Positions 31,596 to 42,731 of a stretch of 64,000 nucleotides of DNA are shown here, piece by piece. Position 1 is the stretch's first letter; each line of letters begins with the position of its first letter. Source of the stretch: Turnera subulata. Its lineage: Eukaryota; Streptophyta; Magnoliopsida; Malpighiales; Passifloraceae. A program made the position numbers and the translations under genes. The stretch lies in contig JAKUCV010003254.1 of NCBI GenBank assembly GCA_028386065.3, positions 1 to 64,000 on the forward strand. Direction: 5' to 3'. The notes beneath the pieces are model-generated. The model searched no databases. It saw only the letters and a list, made by a program, of their open reading frames with translations, and was not told where the DNA came from.

Positions 31596-32060
31596 TGTTA
31601 TAAATAAATTATAGTGAATGTCATTGTTACCATCCAGTAAAACTCATTTTTACCATACCCGAATTTACCCCCGATAAATACTTTACCCATACACCAAACT
31701 TCTACTTGGAATTATCTCTTTGGCTAATTACCCTCCATAATTCTATTTGTCCTAATCCTAATATCTTCTTCCTTTACCTAACATCCCTTTGATTTTATCC
31801 TTTTAAATTAATCATACTTATTTGTTTTTATCCTCCCATTTCCAATTATAAATACCCCTTCATTCCTTCACTTCCATACACTCATAATCCACCATAAACT
31901 TCACTCTCTTCTCATTCCATACACTTCTCTTCCAATCTCCCTCCATCTAAATTTATTATTCTCTTCTACATATTATTATCAAAAGTGTATTATTATTACC
32001 AAAGTTGTATTATTACCTTGATCAAGTTTGTATTATTCCATCAAATAGTGAAAATCTCCC
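31596..32060 (+). repeat. 3' LTR of the second Copia element (end uncertain)
   Basis: Starts TGTTATAAATAAATTATAG after the polypurine tract and shares GTGAATGTCATT with the 189-bp LTRs but then diverges. Without the 5' LTR its end cannot be fixed; 32060 is a guess. Confidence 0.45.
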
Positions 32061-33929
32061 ACAATTTTATAACATTTCTCTTTTTATTCTTTTTACCAAC
32101 TAAAAATTATGTTTTGTGAAATTATCAAAAAATAAAAAAATTGAAATTTACATCTAATGCTCAACTTTTTGCCATGTGTCTTATATTTGTGCATCGATCA
32201 AATTACAAGACGGAAACCTAGTTTTAACTAATGGAAATCAAATTTTTAAACAAAAAATGAGTTAAGATGGATAATAATAAAGTTTGGGGGTTAAATACCG
32301 GGTTTGACCGAAATAACAGAGGTAAAATGCATTGAACCCAGCCCAAAACTAAACAATTAGTTGAATTCTATTAGTACTAACCAAGATTCTAGCCAACATT
32401 CGACCCTTAATAGCCCAAATAAACAACAAAGATGTTCTATCAAACTTCATTGACAACAACATTTCAAACCAAAGTCAACCGAAACCAAAACATTCTTGAG
32501 CGTTTAGGTAAATGATGAGAGGAATTAAACCCAAGCACTAATTCTATAAAACCTAGTAGTAAAAAAAAAAAAAGAGAGAAGCACTATATTACTCCCTTTC
32601 TTTTCTTTTCTTTCCTTTCAAACATAAGTAATATGATGATTGGTGTATATAATACATATATGTATAAAACTGAATAGTTAGGGATTTTGACATTTTTCAA
32701 ATCTCATCCAGCTAGCACAGATTTTTATTTTTTCCTTTTTAGTCAAGATAGCATAGATTTTACACACCTAAGCTAAGTCAGGCATGGTACACCTTGTGGG
32801 TCTCAAAAATTTTAATATTAATCTTTGTCTCTATCTTACAAGATTAATATATTTAGTCTTAATAATTTATAAGTATTTTTAAAATATATCCTTTTTAGCA
32901 GTGCAGAGCTAGAAATGAGTGGCTGAAGATTCAAACCCACAACGTCTTTGGGTGGTAAGAGTGGCAAACCACTAAACTGCCCTTTTCTTCATGATATTTT
33001 TGGTGTTACATAATATAAGAGTAAAGATCTAGGGCTTGGGCCTCTGCTTTTTATTTAGCACTTTTTATCTTTAAAATTTATAATGGTAATTTCTTATACT
33101 TATACACATGTTTTATCCTTGAATAAGTATCTTATTTATAAAATGTTTTCCTATAATTTATAATTTTTTTATTGACAAAAGTATTAAAATAATAATATAT
33201 AAATAATTATATTGTATTCAAATTAATATTTATTTTATTTTTTAAATATATTATTTGTTACCTTTTTTTGATTAATTCTACATTGTTTATCTATCTATGA
33301 TAACATCTTACAATCAGATTATACTGAAAAAAATTATATTTTTATCCTTTAGTTTAGGTTTAATTTTTTAATTTAGTATATAATTCATTTTTTTTTTCAA
33401 ATTTAAGTCTGAATACTTATAATTTTTTATCATTTTTTCATAATTATGAGCTATTGGTAGTGGTTCCATCTCACAAGGGTGGCGCATCGATAGAGTCATG
33501 GGGAGAGATGACTAGGATACGCTTCTAGTATAAAAAAAATAATATTTTAGAATTCAAGTAAAATAATAAGTTACAAAATTATTACTTCTCAATCTTGAAA
33601 CTATGCGTGAAACAAATAATCTGCAAGTAGGTGCAAGTGTTGTTGTTATCTTACATTCAAGTTGGTTTAGTGGTGAGTTTTGCTTTATGCCAGCTCGAGT
33701 TCAAGCTAGAAAGTTCACATTTTACACAATATTTTTGATATTTCCCATGATTTGTATAAAATTTGGTCCCCCAAGATTTTTTCTTATCAATTTGGCCCTC
33801 TTAATAAAAATTCCTAGATCTGCCCTGCCAATACGGTTTGGTTCTCTTTCAGGATGAGAGCATGCATTTTTTTTTTCTTTTAGGAAGAGAGGTTTTGACA
33901 AAACACTGACATTCTCTAATTAAGTTAAG
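32061..33929. other. AT-rich intergenic DNA
   Basis: No supported gene. Stretches near 32895-32990 and 33460-33720 look like worn short dispersed repeats but lack clear ends. Confidence 0.4.
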
Positions 33930-34134
33930 TTATCTTCAAGGTCTCCGCTATAGTGGTGGCGTTCCTCCTTTTTCTCTTCTTGCTAGAATCAAAAGAAGCC
34001 ATCTAAGAAAGAAAACGAGAGTCCAAGAATGCCTCCAAAAAACAACAAGAAATCAAATTGGAGAATCAACAACACCGTTTTTATAGATGAAGTGGAGGAG
34101 AAAAAGAAGCGGTTTGTCCTACTAGTCCTAGTAA
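33930..34134 (-). pseudogene. DREB2 paralogue fragment with promoter
   Basis: ATG at 34002 opens a 25-codon frame, MASFDSSKKRKRRNATTIAE..., closely matching the start of the gene at 6746, then diverges at ETLK and stops. Upstream on the minus strand are TATAAAAA (near 34085) and CTAGGACTAGTAGGAC, like the promoter at 13048. So a 5' piece of a second DREB2 gene survives here. Confidence 0.75.
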
Positions 34135-34275
34135 TTGCGCTGGGCATTCTCAGGCCCGTGTTTACCTTTCATGCAACCTTTTCTTGAACCTTTTAATGGA
34201 GCTTTATGTGCGGCGGGCTTGATCTTATTATCAACCGCAGTATCACTGTGTTGCTTGCAACTCTTCTGGATGTCG
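34135..34275 (-). pseudogene. DREB2 paralogue fragment (region before the AP2 domain)
   Basis: Minus-strand frame with [25 protein letters not shown], corresponding to the segment just before the AP2 domain of the intact gene, ending where YRGV should follow. It abuts the promoter of the neighbouring fragment in the wrong order for one gene, so at least two paralogue pieces were joined. Confidence 0.75.
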
Positions 34276-35039
34276 GCTACGGACTAGGGGAGAGCATTCG
34301 GGCAATTTGGTTTGGACACCCTTAATTTGGTTTGGTCTTTGGGCTGACCAAATTTCTCTGAGGGTGCCCTTAATATGGGTCTCCTAATCCGACTCGGGAA
34401 GGGACTACTACCCTTACTTTTCCTTTAAACAAAAAAAACAGTAATATGATGATGAAGGGGAATATGATTTGTTCGTATAAGTTTTAGTTTTTATTGTTGA
34501 AAAAATCTTTTAACAAATATTTGGAAAGGTTATATAAATTTGTTTGTAAAGAATCACTAATTTAGACTTAGATGAAGTATGAGCTATGTTAACAGATGAA
34601 AAGCTGAATGAAAGGTAGGGAATAGAAGAAACCTCGGTTGCACAAGTAAGAGAAATCTAGGACTGTGTAAAAAGTGGAGAAAAGAGGCAGCTGGAAGCTT
34701 GAAAACCGGAGCCATGTCAGAAAAAAAAAAAACCACGGTCAGGGGGCTCTCTATTATCCGCCGAGTTTTCCTCTCTCCCATTATTCACATCTTCAAACAT
34801 TCAATTACATACTATAACTCCTCTTTCCAATTAATATCCACTAAGCTGCAGTTACTTTATACACTTCCACTCCCACTTGGTAACTGCCACTTTCCATCAT
34901 TAGCCTTTAACTATGAGGAAAGGTGGCGGAATTACAGAAATCTGTCAACCTAGAAAGAGAGTTGGAATCAGAGTCAAACCCTTATGATCCAACTTACCTT
35001 GTACCCATGAAGTCTTGCACATTGACATCATGATCCAAC
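34276..35039. other. Unassigned intergenic DNA
   Basis: AT-rich; a short frame near 34914 (MRKGGGITEICQPRKR) is not recognised. No supported gene. Confidence 0.4.
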
Positions 35040-35051
35040 TTCTTAAAGATT

Positions 35052-35261
35052 TTGACAAAATCAAGTCCTACACCTATGAGTACAACTACTAAATTCGATA
35101 AAGATGAGAATGGTAAGGATGTTGATATCAAGATGTATAGAGATATGATAGGTAGTCTGCTATATCTTACTGCTACTAGACCAGACAACATGTTTAGTGT
35201 GTATTTATGTGCTCAATTTCATTCTTGTCCTAAAGAATCTCATCTTAGTGCCATAAAATGA
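35052..35261 (+). pseudogene. Displaced Sirevirus RT/RNase H fragment
   Basis: Frame with SPTPMSTTTKFDKDENGKD and MIGSLLYLTATRPDN equals the segment at about 37035-37240 of the same element but comes from a different copy, and is fused at 35258 to the integrase region. Indicates a deletion joining two elements. Confidence 0.8.
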
Positions 35262-37760
35262 GAACTGTGACTCTTGGTGGTAAAAGGTATGCATTTGTCA
35301 TAGCTGATGATTATTCTAGATTTAGATGGGTTTTATTTCTTTCACAAAAAGATCATGCATGTCAAGAATTTGGCTCATTAGTTAGGAAGCTACAAAATGA
35401 AAAAGGGTATAAGATATCTAAAATTAGAAGTGACCATGGAGGAGAATTTGATAATTTCACCTTCAATCAGTTCTGTGAACAAAATGGCATTGAACACACA
35501 TTTTTTGACTCCTAGAACACCTCAACAAAATGGGGTTGTGGAAAGGAAGAATCGAACCTTGCAAGAAATGGCTAGAACTATACTTAATGAGTATAAGTTA
35601 CCTGCCTATTTCTGGGCTGAGGGTGTGAACACAGCATGCTATGTCCTAAACAGAGTCTCTTTGCGTCCATTGATTGAAAAGACACCTTATGAGATTTGGC
35701 ACGATAAAAAGCCAAGTATTGCTTATTTTCGCACATTTGGCTCCAGATGTTACATCTTGAATACAAAAGATAATCTTGATAAGTTTCAAGCTAAGTCTGA
35801 TGATGGTATATTCCTTGGTTATTCATTGAGTAGTAAAGCCTATAGGGTATATAACAAAAGAACTATGGTTGTTGAAGAATCCGTGCATGTGGTGTTTGAT
35901 GAGATTAATTTGAATGATCCTAGTGATGATACAGAAGTTGAGTTTACTCTTGAGAATCAGCCATAGGTTATTGATGTTGATGAGACAAAAGATGGCCAAC
36001 TTCCTGATCCAATTGCAACTCAACAACATTTGGCTTCTCCTGAGCCAAATGTTCAGAATAATGATGTGCAGCTAAATGTTCTGGAATCTGGTTCAAGCTC
36101 ACAGCCAAAAAACTCTGAGGTTCATGCACCTAGAGGACATTCAACTAAGGCCATATTAGGTGATCCTAGAAGAGGAGTAACCACCAGATCCTAATTACAA
36201 AACATCAACACACTTCTTGCTTTCTTGTCTCAAGTTGAGCCCAAAAATGCCAATGATGCTATACTTGATGAAAATTGGGTGATGGCAATGCAAGAAGAGC
36301 TTAATCAGTTTGAGAGAAATAATGTATGGGAGCTTGTTGCAAGGCCAGAAGATCATCCTGTTATTGGAACCAAATGGGTCTTCAGGAACAAGCTTGATGA
36401 GTCAGGAACTGTGGTAAGAAACAAAGCCCGATTGGTTGCACAAGGATACAATCAAGAGGAAGGTATTGATTATGATGACACCTTTGCACCAGTAGCTAGA
36501 CGTGAATCCATTCGCATGCTGCTTGCTTTTGCATCTTTTAAATCTTTCAAACTCTATCAAATGGATGTCAAGAGTGCTTTTCTAAATGGATATATCATGG
36601 AAGAAGTATATGTAAAACAACTTCCAGGATTTGAAAACCATGAACATCCACAACAAGTTTTTAAATTGAAAAAGGCATTGTATGGTCTTAAACAATGCCA
36701 TATCTAGGGCTTGGTATGATAGATTAAGCTCATATCTTATCTCACAATGCTTTACAAGAGGAAAAGTCGACTCAACTTTATTTGTGAAATCTAACAAAGA
36801 AGATATCATTATTGTGCAAATATATGTTGATGACATTTTATTTGGTGCTACTAATGAATCTCTTTGTCAAGAGTTTGAAAAGCTTATGCACAGCGAATTT
36901 GAAATGAGCATGATGGGGGAATTAAACTTCTTCCTGGGTTTTCAAGTCAAGCAACTCAATGGTGGGATTTTTCTTAATCAAGCAAAGTACACACGAGAGC
37001 TGCTGAAAAGGTTTGGCTTGTCAGAAGCCAAAACTAGTCCAACACCGATGAGCACTAGCACCAAACTTGACAAGGATGAGAATAGTAAGGATGTTGATGT
37101 GAAATTATACAGAGGCATGATAGGTAGTCTTCTTTACCTTACAACTACAAGACCGGACATTATGTATAGTGTTTACTTGTGTGCTAGATTTCAATCAAGC
37201 CCAAAAGAATCTCATCTTAAAGCTATCAAGCGCATCTTCAAGTACTTAAAAGGAACATCATCTTTAGGCTTGTGGTACCCTAATGTGAACTCTTTTGAAC
37301 TAACAAGCTACTCAGATGCAGACTTTGCAGGGTGCACTCTTGATAGAAAAAGTACAAGTGGTACTTGTCAATTACTTGGGCAATCATTTGTATCTTGGTC
37401 AAGTAAAAAGCAAAATTCAGTTGCTACTTCCACAATCGAGGCTGAATATGTAGCAGCTGATGCATGTTGTGCACAAGTGTTGTGGATGAAACAAACACTT
37501 GCTGATTATGGACTAACTTTCAAGTGTATTCCTATCTTTTATGACAACTCAAGTGCCATCAACCTAGCTAAGATTCTAGTGCAACACTCTCGAACCAAAC
37601 ACATTGAAGTTAGACATCATTTTATTTGAGACCATGTGTTAAAGAAGGATGTGGCTATTGAGTTTGTGAGAACTAAAAATCAACTGGCAGACATCTTTAC
37701 CAAACCATTGAAGGAAGATTAGTTCACCAAAATCAGCCTCGAGCTTGGTATTTGCATTAT
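35262..37760 (+). pseudogene. Sirevirus pol: integrase, reverse transcriptase, RNase H
   Basis: Integrase core from 35262 (RSDHGGEFDN with a catalytic Asp; TPQQNGVVERKNRTLQEMAR with the catalytic Glu). The frame shifts near 35400-35510. A stop at 35964 and one near 36192 interrupt the linker. RT from 36225: [32 protein letters not shown], then a small indel near 36700, then VDDILFGA (active-site Asp pair kept) and RNase H to about 37720 (SDADFAGC, IEAEYVAA), with a TGA at 37627-37629 before DHVLKKDV. Ends with QLADIFTKPLKED. In a live element this would be one polyprotein; here it is broken at about five points. Confidence 0.85.
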
Positions 37761-38263
37761 ATCATAAGTATTCTGATTTCGCTCCACATTTGGTTTTTAT
37801 GTGTTCATGCATATTATAACATATTGCACACATATGCACTTAGAATATATACAATTGTCACACATCTCACACCTGCACTAAGCATATGAGCATATGAGGA
37901 CACATCGTGGCTGTCATCAAATCATCAAAGGCATCTAGGAGAAAGAGCTACAGTATTTGGTTCATGGACGAGCCAAAACCTATTATCCAGTAGACAAAAG
38001 GCAGCGGTTAATGAAATGAAGAAAGAGAGTGCAAAGTCAACTAGACAACATCTGAGACAACGGCTATATGTGGTGTCCCACATCTGTCAAAAAGGAAAAA
38101 GAATAACTGAAAAGCAAAGCGGTTCATTTATGGAAGATGGACAACCTCTCTCTCTTTAAAACCAGTGACTACTCTCTCTCTCCATAACCCACTTCGTCTT
38201 CAACTTCCTTTTTTAGTTTTTCTCTGAAACATAAACACTTTAAACCCTAAAACACTTACCATT

Positions 38264-40836
38264 ATGAGAATCAACAAAGGGAAAAATATGAAGGAGACAT
38301 CTCGAAACAAAAACCCCCGAAACCTCCAGCACCTCCAAAAGGAAGAACTAAGGTTGCTGCTGCAAAATCAGTGTTCAAGAAGACCTCGACACCAGAGAAG
38401 AAAAAGGGCGAGGAGAAAGAAGAGAAAGCGAGCCCTGATTTCACTTCACCAGAAAGAGAGGCGGCTGTTCAAATCGAGAAACTCAAACTTGGGACTCAGA
38501 CCCAAGAAGCATGGCGCCTCCAAGAGAAGAATCGGATTCCAAGATGCATGCATTCAACCTTGAAGAAGCACCACCAGAAAACATCTTTGAAACTGGTATC
38601 TTAACCTCTGAACCTTTTAGTGTACGAGTTTCGAGTTCTTGAGAGGTATATGTTGCTGATAAGACTGCTGTAGGATTGATTGAGACACAATCTGATGCTA
38701 GGAATGTTGTTGATAGCACTATTATGAGTATTGAAAAGTCTCTAGATAAAGCTAATTGTGCTGGTGAGGGTTCTGGCTTGGCAAAAGCCAAATCTGACTG
38801 TGCTGTAGAGAAAATGGCTGAATCGAGTGATAAAGTTAGGGCTTTAAATGTTGATGAGGGATCTGGCTCATCAAAACCCAAAACCAATCTGCTTACTGCA
38901 TTTGTGAGGTCACTTATGCCTCCTCTGGGAAAAGATGCAGAAGAATTCTATGAGGAGAAGAAGAAGGAACTGGGTGGTGTCCTGGTTCACATGAAGAACA
39001 CTGATGAAGAAGATTTGGCTGCAGAGTGAGCCCAATCTAGTATTTCTGCAGCAGATCAGAGTGTGGCTGATGAAATAGCCAAATTCGAAGAACAAAAGTA
39101 GAAGGGAAAAAGTGTTGTGATTGTTGATGAAATCCCAACTGGGATTCCAATTTCTGAGAAGGATAAAGAAGCAACAGATGATCTGATCCATGTTGCTGAA
39201 ATTGCAAAGGAAGTGGCTAAACAGGTTGATGAAGAGGAGAAGGAAGATTTGGCCCAAACTGCTGAGAAGGCCAAATTTATTGAGGAAAAGCCAAAAAAAG
39301 ATGAGAGCTTGCTGCCAGATGAAGAAGATTTGGCTCAGCCTGAGACCAAATCTGCCATTGAGAAGGTTATTCCAAGCATTGAACTAGAAAGATAGGTAGA
39401 TAGCTCCAAGACAAAATCTGATGCGCCAAAATCGAAGATGCCAAAACATTTGGCTCACACTCCAACCACCCACGTCTCTCGTGCTAGACATGTTAGGCCA
39501 AGCACTCGTGTGAAGACAGTGTTTAGAAGAAGAGGAAAGAAACTTGGAGAAAAGGTTGTGGAGGTGGATTCTGATGATGATGAGATCCACAATGAGAACT
39601 CACCTGTCCATGAAGATTCCAAGAAGAGAAAGAGAGTTGATGAAGAGCTCTAGAGCCAAGCAGAGTGATGACGAGCCAAATGACAGTGACAAAGAGGAGA
39701 GTTCTGATGATGGCAATAAAAGCGAGAAGAAATTAGAGAAAGATGAAGATGAGGATAACAGTGATGAAGATGAGGACAAGGATGATGAAGATGATGAAGG
39801 GTCTAACAAGGCTGAAGATGATGAAGAAAAGGATGAGGAGTCTGAGAAAGAAGAAGAAACTACTCCTGCTCCAACCACAAGAAAGTTGAAGAATTTGTCC
39901 AAGTCGGGTTTCAAGAAGAGGGCTAAAAAGAAGTACTTTACTCATACTCCAACCTATACAATGGAGCTTGACGATTTTGAAGAAATTGGAGTAACAAAGT
40001 TGTTCAAGGATGCTACTCTTGAGACTTTAGCCACGTTGAAGGTCCAAGGCTATGAAGTTCTCATGAAGGACTTCTATGACAACATGACAGTTGAGTATGG
40101 AAATAAAGGGCTAGTTGAGTGCATCAAGATAACAATCAAAGGCAAGAAAATCAAGGTGACAACTGAGTTAATCTGTGAAGTGTTGAAAATTCAACCAGGG
40201 AAGATCAGATTCTATGATTCAGCATTTGGGACTCCAATCAACATTCCTAAAACTCCATGTCACTCCAAGCAGAATCAGATTCTCTTCAACAACCTTGAGT
40301 CTGGTCATTACAATAGTCTGAAACCCAGAGACAGAGCTCTGATGTATACACTGACTCGGGTTAACATGCCAAGGAAGAACTCTCGGACCGTGATCAAGAA
40401 ACTTGATTAATGGATTTTGGTTTGCCTCATCAAGAAGTCCTCCATATGCTCTGGTACTCTTATCCTTCATCACATGGCACTCTACAAAGAACATTCTCAA
40501 GGTTCTCTGATCACACTTTCTGCCAAGAAACTGAAGAATACTCCTACTCTTGTTGATAAGCCAATTGTTCTCAAGAAGATTAATTCGGATACTTTGGCTA
40601 AGATGTCTATCAAGCCAAATCCTGATGGTGAATATGCTGTGACCAAATCTGCTAGAAAGGATCTAAAAATTGGTGGTGTGTCAGAGCAAGTGACTACTCT
40701 CAAGGGAGAGATCAGTGAGTTAAAGGAAGAAATGAGCTCTATCCGCAGCCAAATGAAGAATTCTCAGAAGAAGATCTTTGCAAAGCTCGACCAAATTGTT
40801 GCCACTCTCTCTCGTGATGCTTCTGATGATGAATGA
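38264..40836 (+). pseudogene. Sirevirus post-pol (env-like) gene, decayed
   Basis: After about 500 bp of non-coding DNA come acid-rich frames: 38676-39029, 39117-39395 and 39438-39653 in one frame, separated by single stops, then a shift to the frame 39544-40410, continued after one stop at 40417-40836. The N-terminal half is Glu/Asp/Lys-rich. The conserved part begins about 39940 (YTMELDDFEEIG, GKKIKVTTELICEVLKIQ, ALMYTLTRVNMP). The tail (KGEISELKEEMSSIRSQMK) is a coiled coil. Sireviruses often carry such a gene of unknown role. A second, more distant homologue begins at 62571. No clear transmembrane segments, so an envelope role is not supported by what I see. Confidence 0.7.
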
Positions 40837-41563
40837 TGCTCCAACAGATCTGATACTTTAGGTCATGCATTGCATTCTCCATAAGTACTCTTTTATATCT
40901 ATTTTTGCATAAGTACTCTACTTATTACTGCTCTTATTTGGTTTGTAAGTCGAATATTTGGCTTTGATTTTGAATATTTCGTTATATGATGCTATCTATG
41001 ATGTTCCTTTGATTCTTATTTGTTTTTGCTGATGTCAAAAGGGGGAGATAAATGTTGTTGTTTAATATTTGTTCTACTGTTGTTGCTGTTATGATATATT
41101 CTATGTATGAACTTTTTATGCAGGGAACAATATTTGGCTCTGTGGAACAGCCAAATGTTGATGAGCTTATAATGTTGATAGAATTGGCTGATGTGAAAGC
41201 CAAATAATATTTGCAGGAAAGACTCATGTGCTTATATTGATTGTATTTGGCTGATGGTTAAGCCGAATGATATATTGAGTATTTCTTTGCAAGGATACTT
41301 GTATGAAATCTGGGTATGAAATCATACAAGTGAAACTTGTATACTGTGCTCTTATGCAGGGGGAGCTATTGGCAAAAAGCCTTTAGCATTTTTAGTATAC
41401 GATGCATATACGCAAGGTGAGCATTTGGCTGAAAAATCGAGCCAAATGAATGCGTTAGAATTTTCTCGAATTATGCTTTAAAACAAGGGGAGTTTTGCTT
41501 ATCCGGTTAAATTATTTCTAACCACTGTTTTAATGGCAAAATAGACAACATGTTTGTCATCAT

Positions 41564-41578
41564 CAAAAAAGGGGAGAT
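41564..41578 (+). other. Sirevirus polypurine tract
   Basis: AAAAAAGGGGAGA-type tract directly before the 3' LTR; another GGGGGAG word lies at 41041-41047 further upstream. Confidence 0.7.
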
Positions 41579-42652
41579 TGTTATCCTAAAAAACATGTGT
41601 TAAGTGCTTAATTAAGTAAATAATTAACACTAATCTTGTTTAGTATATTTTTGATGATTATTCAATGGTTATATTATTATTTTGATGAATAACAAATAGT
41701 ATGGAAAGCCCTTATGTGTTTTAAGCATTTGCAGAAAATTTGGTTTCTAGCAGAAACCAAATACTGTGAAGATTTGGCTTCAGCGTGGCTTTTCCGTCGA
41801 ACCAAAATGTTGTTGTCTAGGCAGTTGGAGAAGTGGTCCCGAAATGTAGCTGACTTTTGTGCAATTAAAGCAACGGATTTACTTGGTCTCCAAGAGTCAA
41901 CTAACGGTCAGAAAAGTGGTCCTCACACCCTCTTTCATGCCTCAACGAGCTGGTGGTCCTCACTTCCATTTTTGGGAATACTTTTTGTAGATTAAAAGAA
42001 CATTTTTTGCCCAAGTAATTACCAGTTATGGTTCATCCAATAGCCAAATGTTGACAGTTCTTAAATGAAGAAAAAAGTCAACCTGTGCGCTACCTGGAAG
42101 CAATGTAGCCGTTGGAAGACACTCCTCCCCATCTTTATAATCTATAAATAGAGGATTGAAGCCTCGCAGCAAATCAACCTAGCTATTCAAGAGATTCTAA
42201 GTTGAGAAAAAGAGCTTACCTTGTGAGGTATTCTTGTGCTTAATTTGTGTAACTTCTTGAGTGAGTCACTCTTGAAGCTTTGCTTTGGAAAAGGTTGTAA
42301 TCAGCAGGATTAGGGGATAATCTTGTTGGGTAGACAAAGCTAGGTTCAACTTTGGGTTAGGTTTAGCAAGTTCAGCACGCAAAAACTTGTGTATTATAGG
42401 TTATTTGGCTCGCCTGTAAAAGCCAAATTAGTGGATACTTTAGAAATCCTAAAGGGGGGAGCTTTAGGTAGTGGATGTACTCCTGAGTGGGGAACCACTA
42501 TAAATTGCCTATTTTCTTTGCTTTTCTGACATCATTTTCGCATTTGCATTTAAGTTTCACATTTGGCTTCTGTGTCGAGCCAAATCACAGAAAATCCGAA
42601 AAAGAAGAAAAGCTAATTCAACCCCCCCTTCTTAGCCTTTTCTGGGCCAACA
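41579..42652 (+). repeat. Sirevirus 3' LTR
   Basis: 1074 bp, TGTTATCCTAAAAAACATG to TCTGGGCCAACA. TCTATAAATAGAGG near 42145 is the TATA region. Contains two ATTTGGCT hairpins. Directly followed by Athila gag sequence. Confidence 0.8.
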
Positions 42653-42731
42653 CTACAAGCCATTCGGGTAATCCATGTGTGTGGGCATCCTTGAATAAGA
42701 TCCTTGTAATGTTCCCATGCTTCACAAAAGC
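42653..42731 (-). pseudogene. Athila gag, downstream piece
   Basis: Minus-strand continuation of the gag at 51962-52591 across the chromovirus insertion: the AAAGC duplication is followed by codons for a CEAWEHYKDLIQGCPHT-like stretch, the usual Athila continuation, then cut by the Sirevirus LTR end. Confidence 0.8.

Larger units (their letters stand above)
24248..32060 (+). mobile_element. Second Copia element, left-truncated and interrupted
   Basis: Starts abruptly at the end of LTR B with sequence matching about 8858 of the first Copia element, and follows it through hairpin arrays, the antisense ORF227 copy, pol remnants and the paired polypurine tracts up to a 3' LTR at 31596. The first 1.9 kb, including the 5' LTR, is missing. 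A solo LTR of 3.24 kb sits inside it at 24631-27873. More decayed than the first copy. Right end approximate. Confidence 0.8.
36027..42590 (+). repeat. Dispersed hairpins ATTTGGCT-loop-AGCCAAAT across the Sirevirus
   Basis: Constant 8-9 bp stem, variable 7-14 nt loop. Examples: 36027-36051, 39011-39038 (one mismatch), 39247-39276 (GGCC variant), 41132-41156, 41422-41448, 42403-42428, 42561-42585, and looser ones near 38780, 39330, 40595, 41185 and 41250. They occur in pol, the post-pol gene, the 3' non-coding region and the LTR. Confidence 0.75.
35040..42652 (+). mobile_element. Sirevirus-type Copia element, 5'-truncated
   Basis: Plus-oriented: integrase, RT, RNase H, a long post-pol gene, non-coding hairpin-rich DNA, polypurine tract, and a 1074-bp 3' LTR. 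The 5' LTR, gag and protease are absent; a stray RT piece sits directly before the integrase. Pol words (GTCQLLGQSFVSWSSKKQNS, SRTKHIEVRHHFI) and a post-pol acidic gene are typical of Sireviruses. The right end lies in the Athila gag gene. Several stops and shifts make it inactive. Confidence 0.85.

Noticed and set aside
33460..33720. Possible SINE with tRNA-like boxes (GGTTTAGTGGTGAG, GAGTTCAAGCT)
   Set aside because: B box too degenerate, no clear ends, poly(A)/T tail or target duplication.
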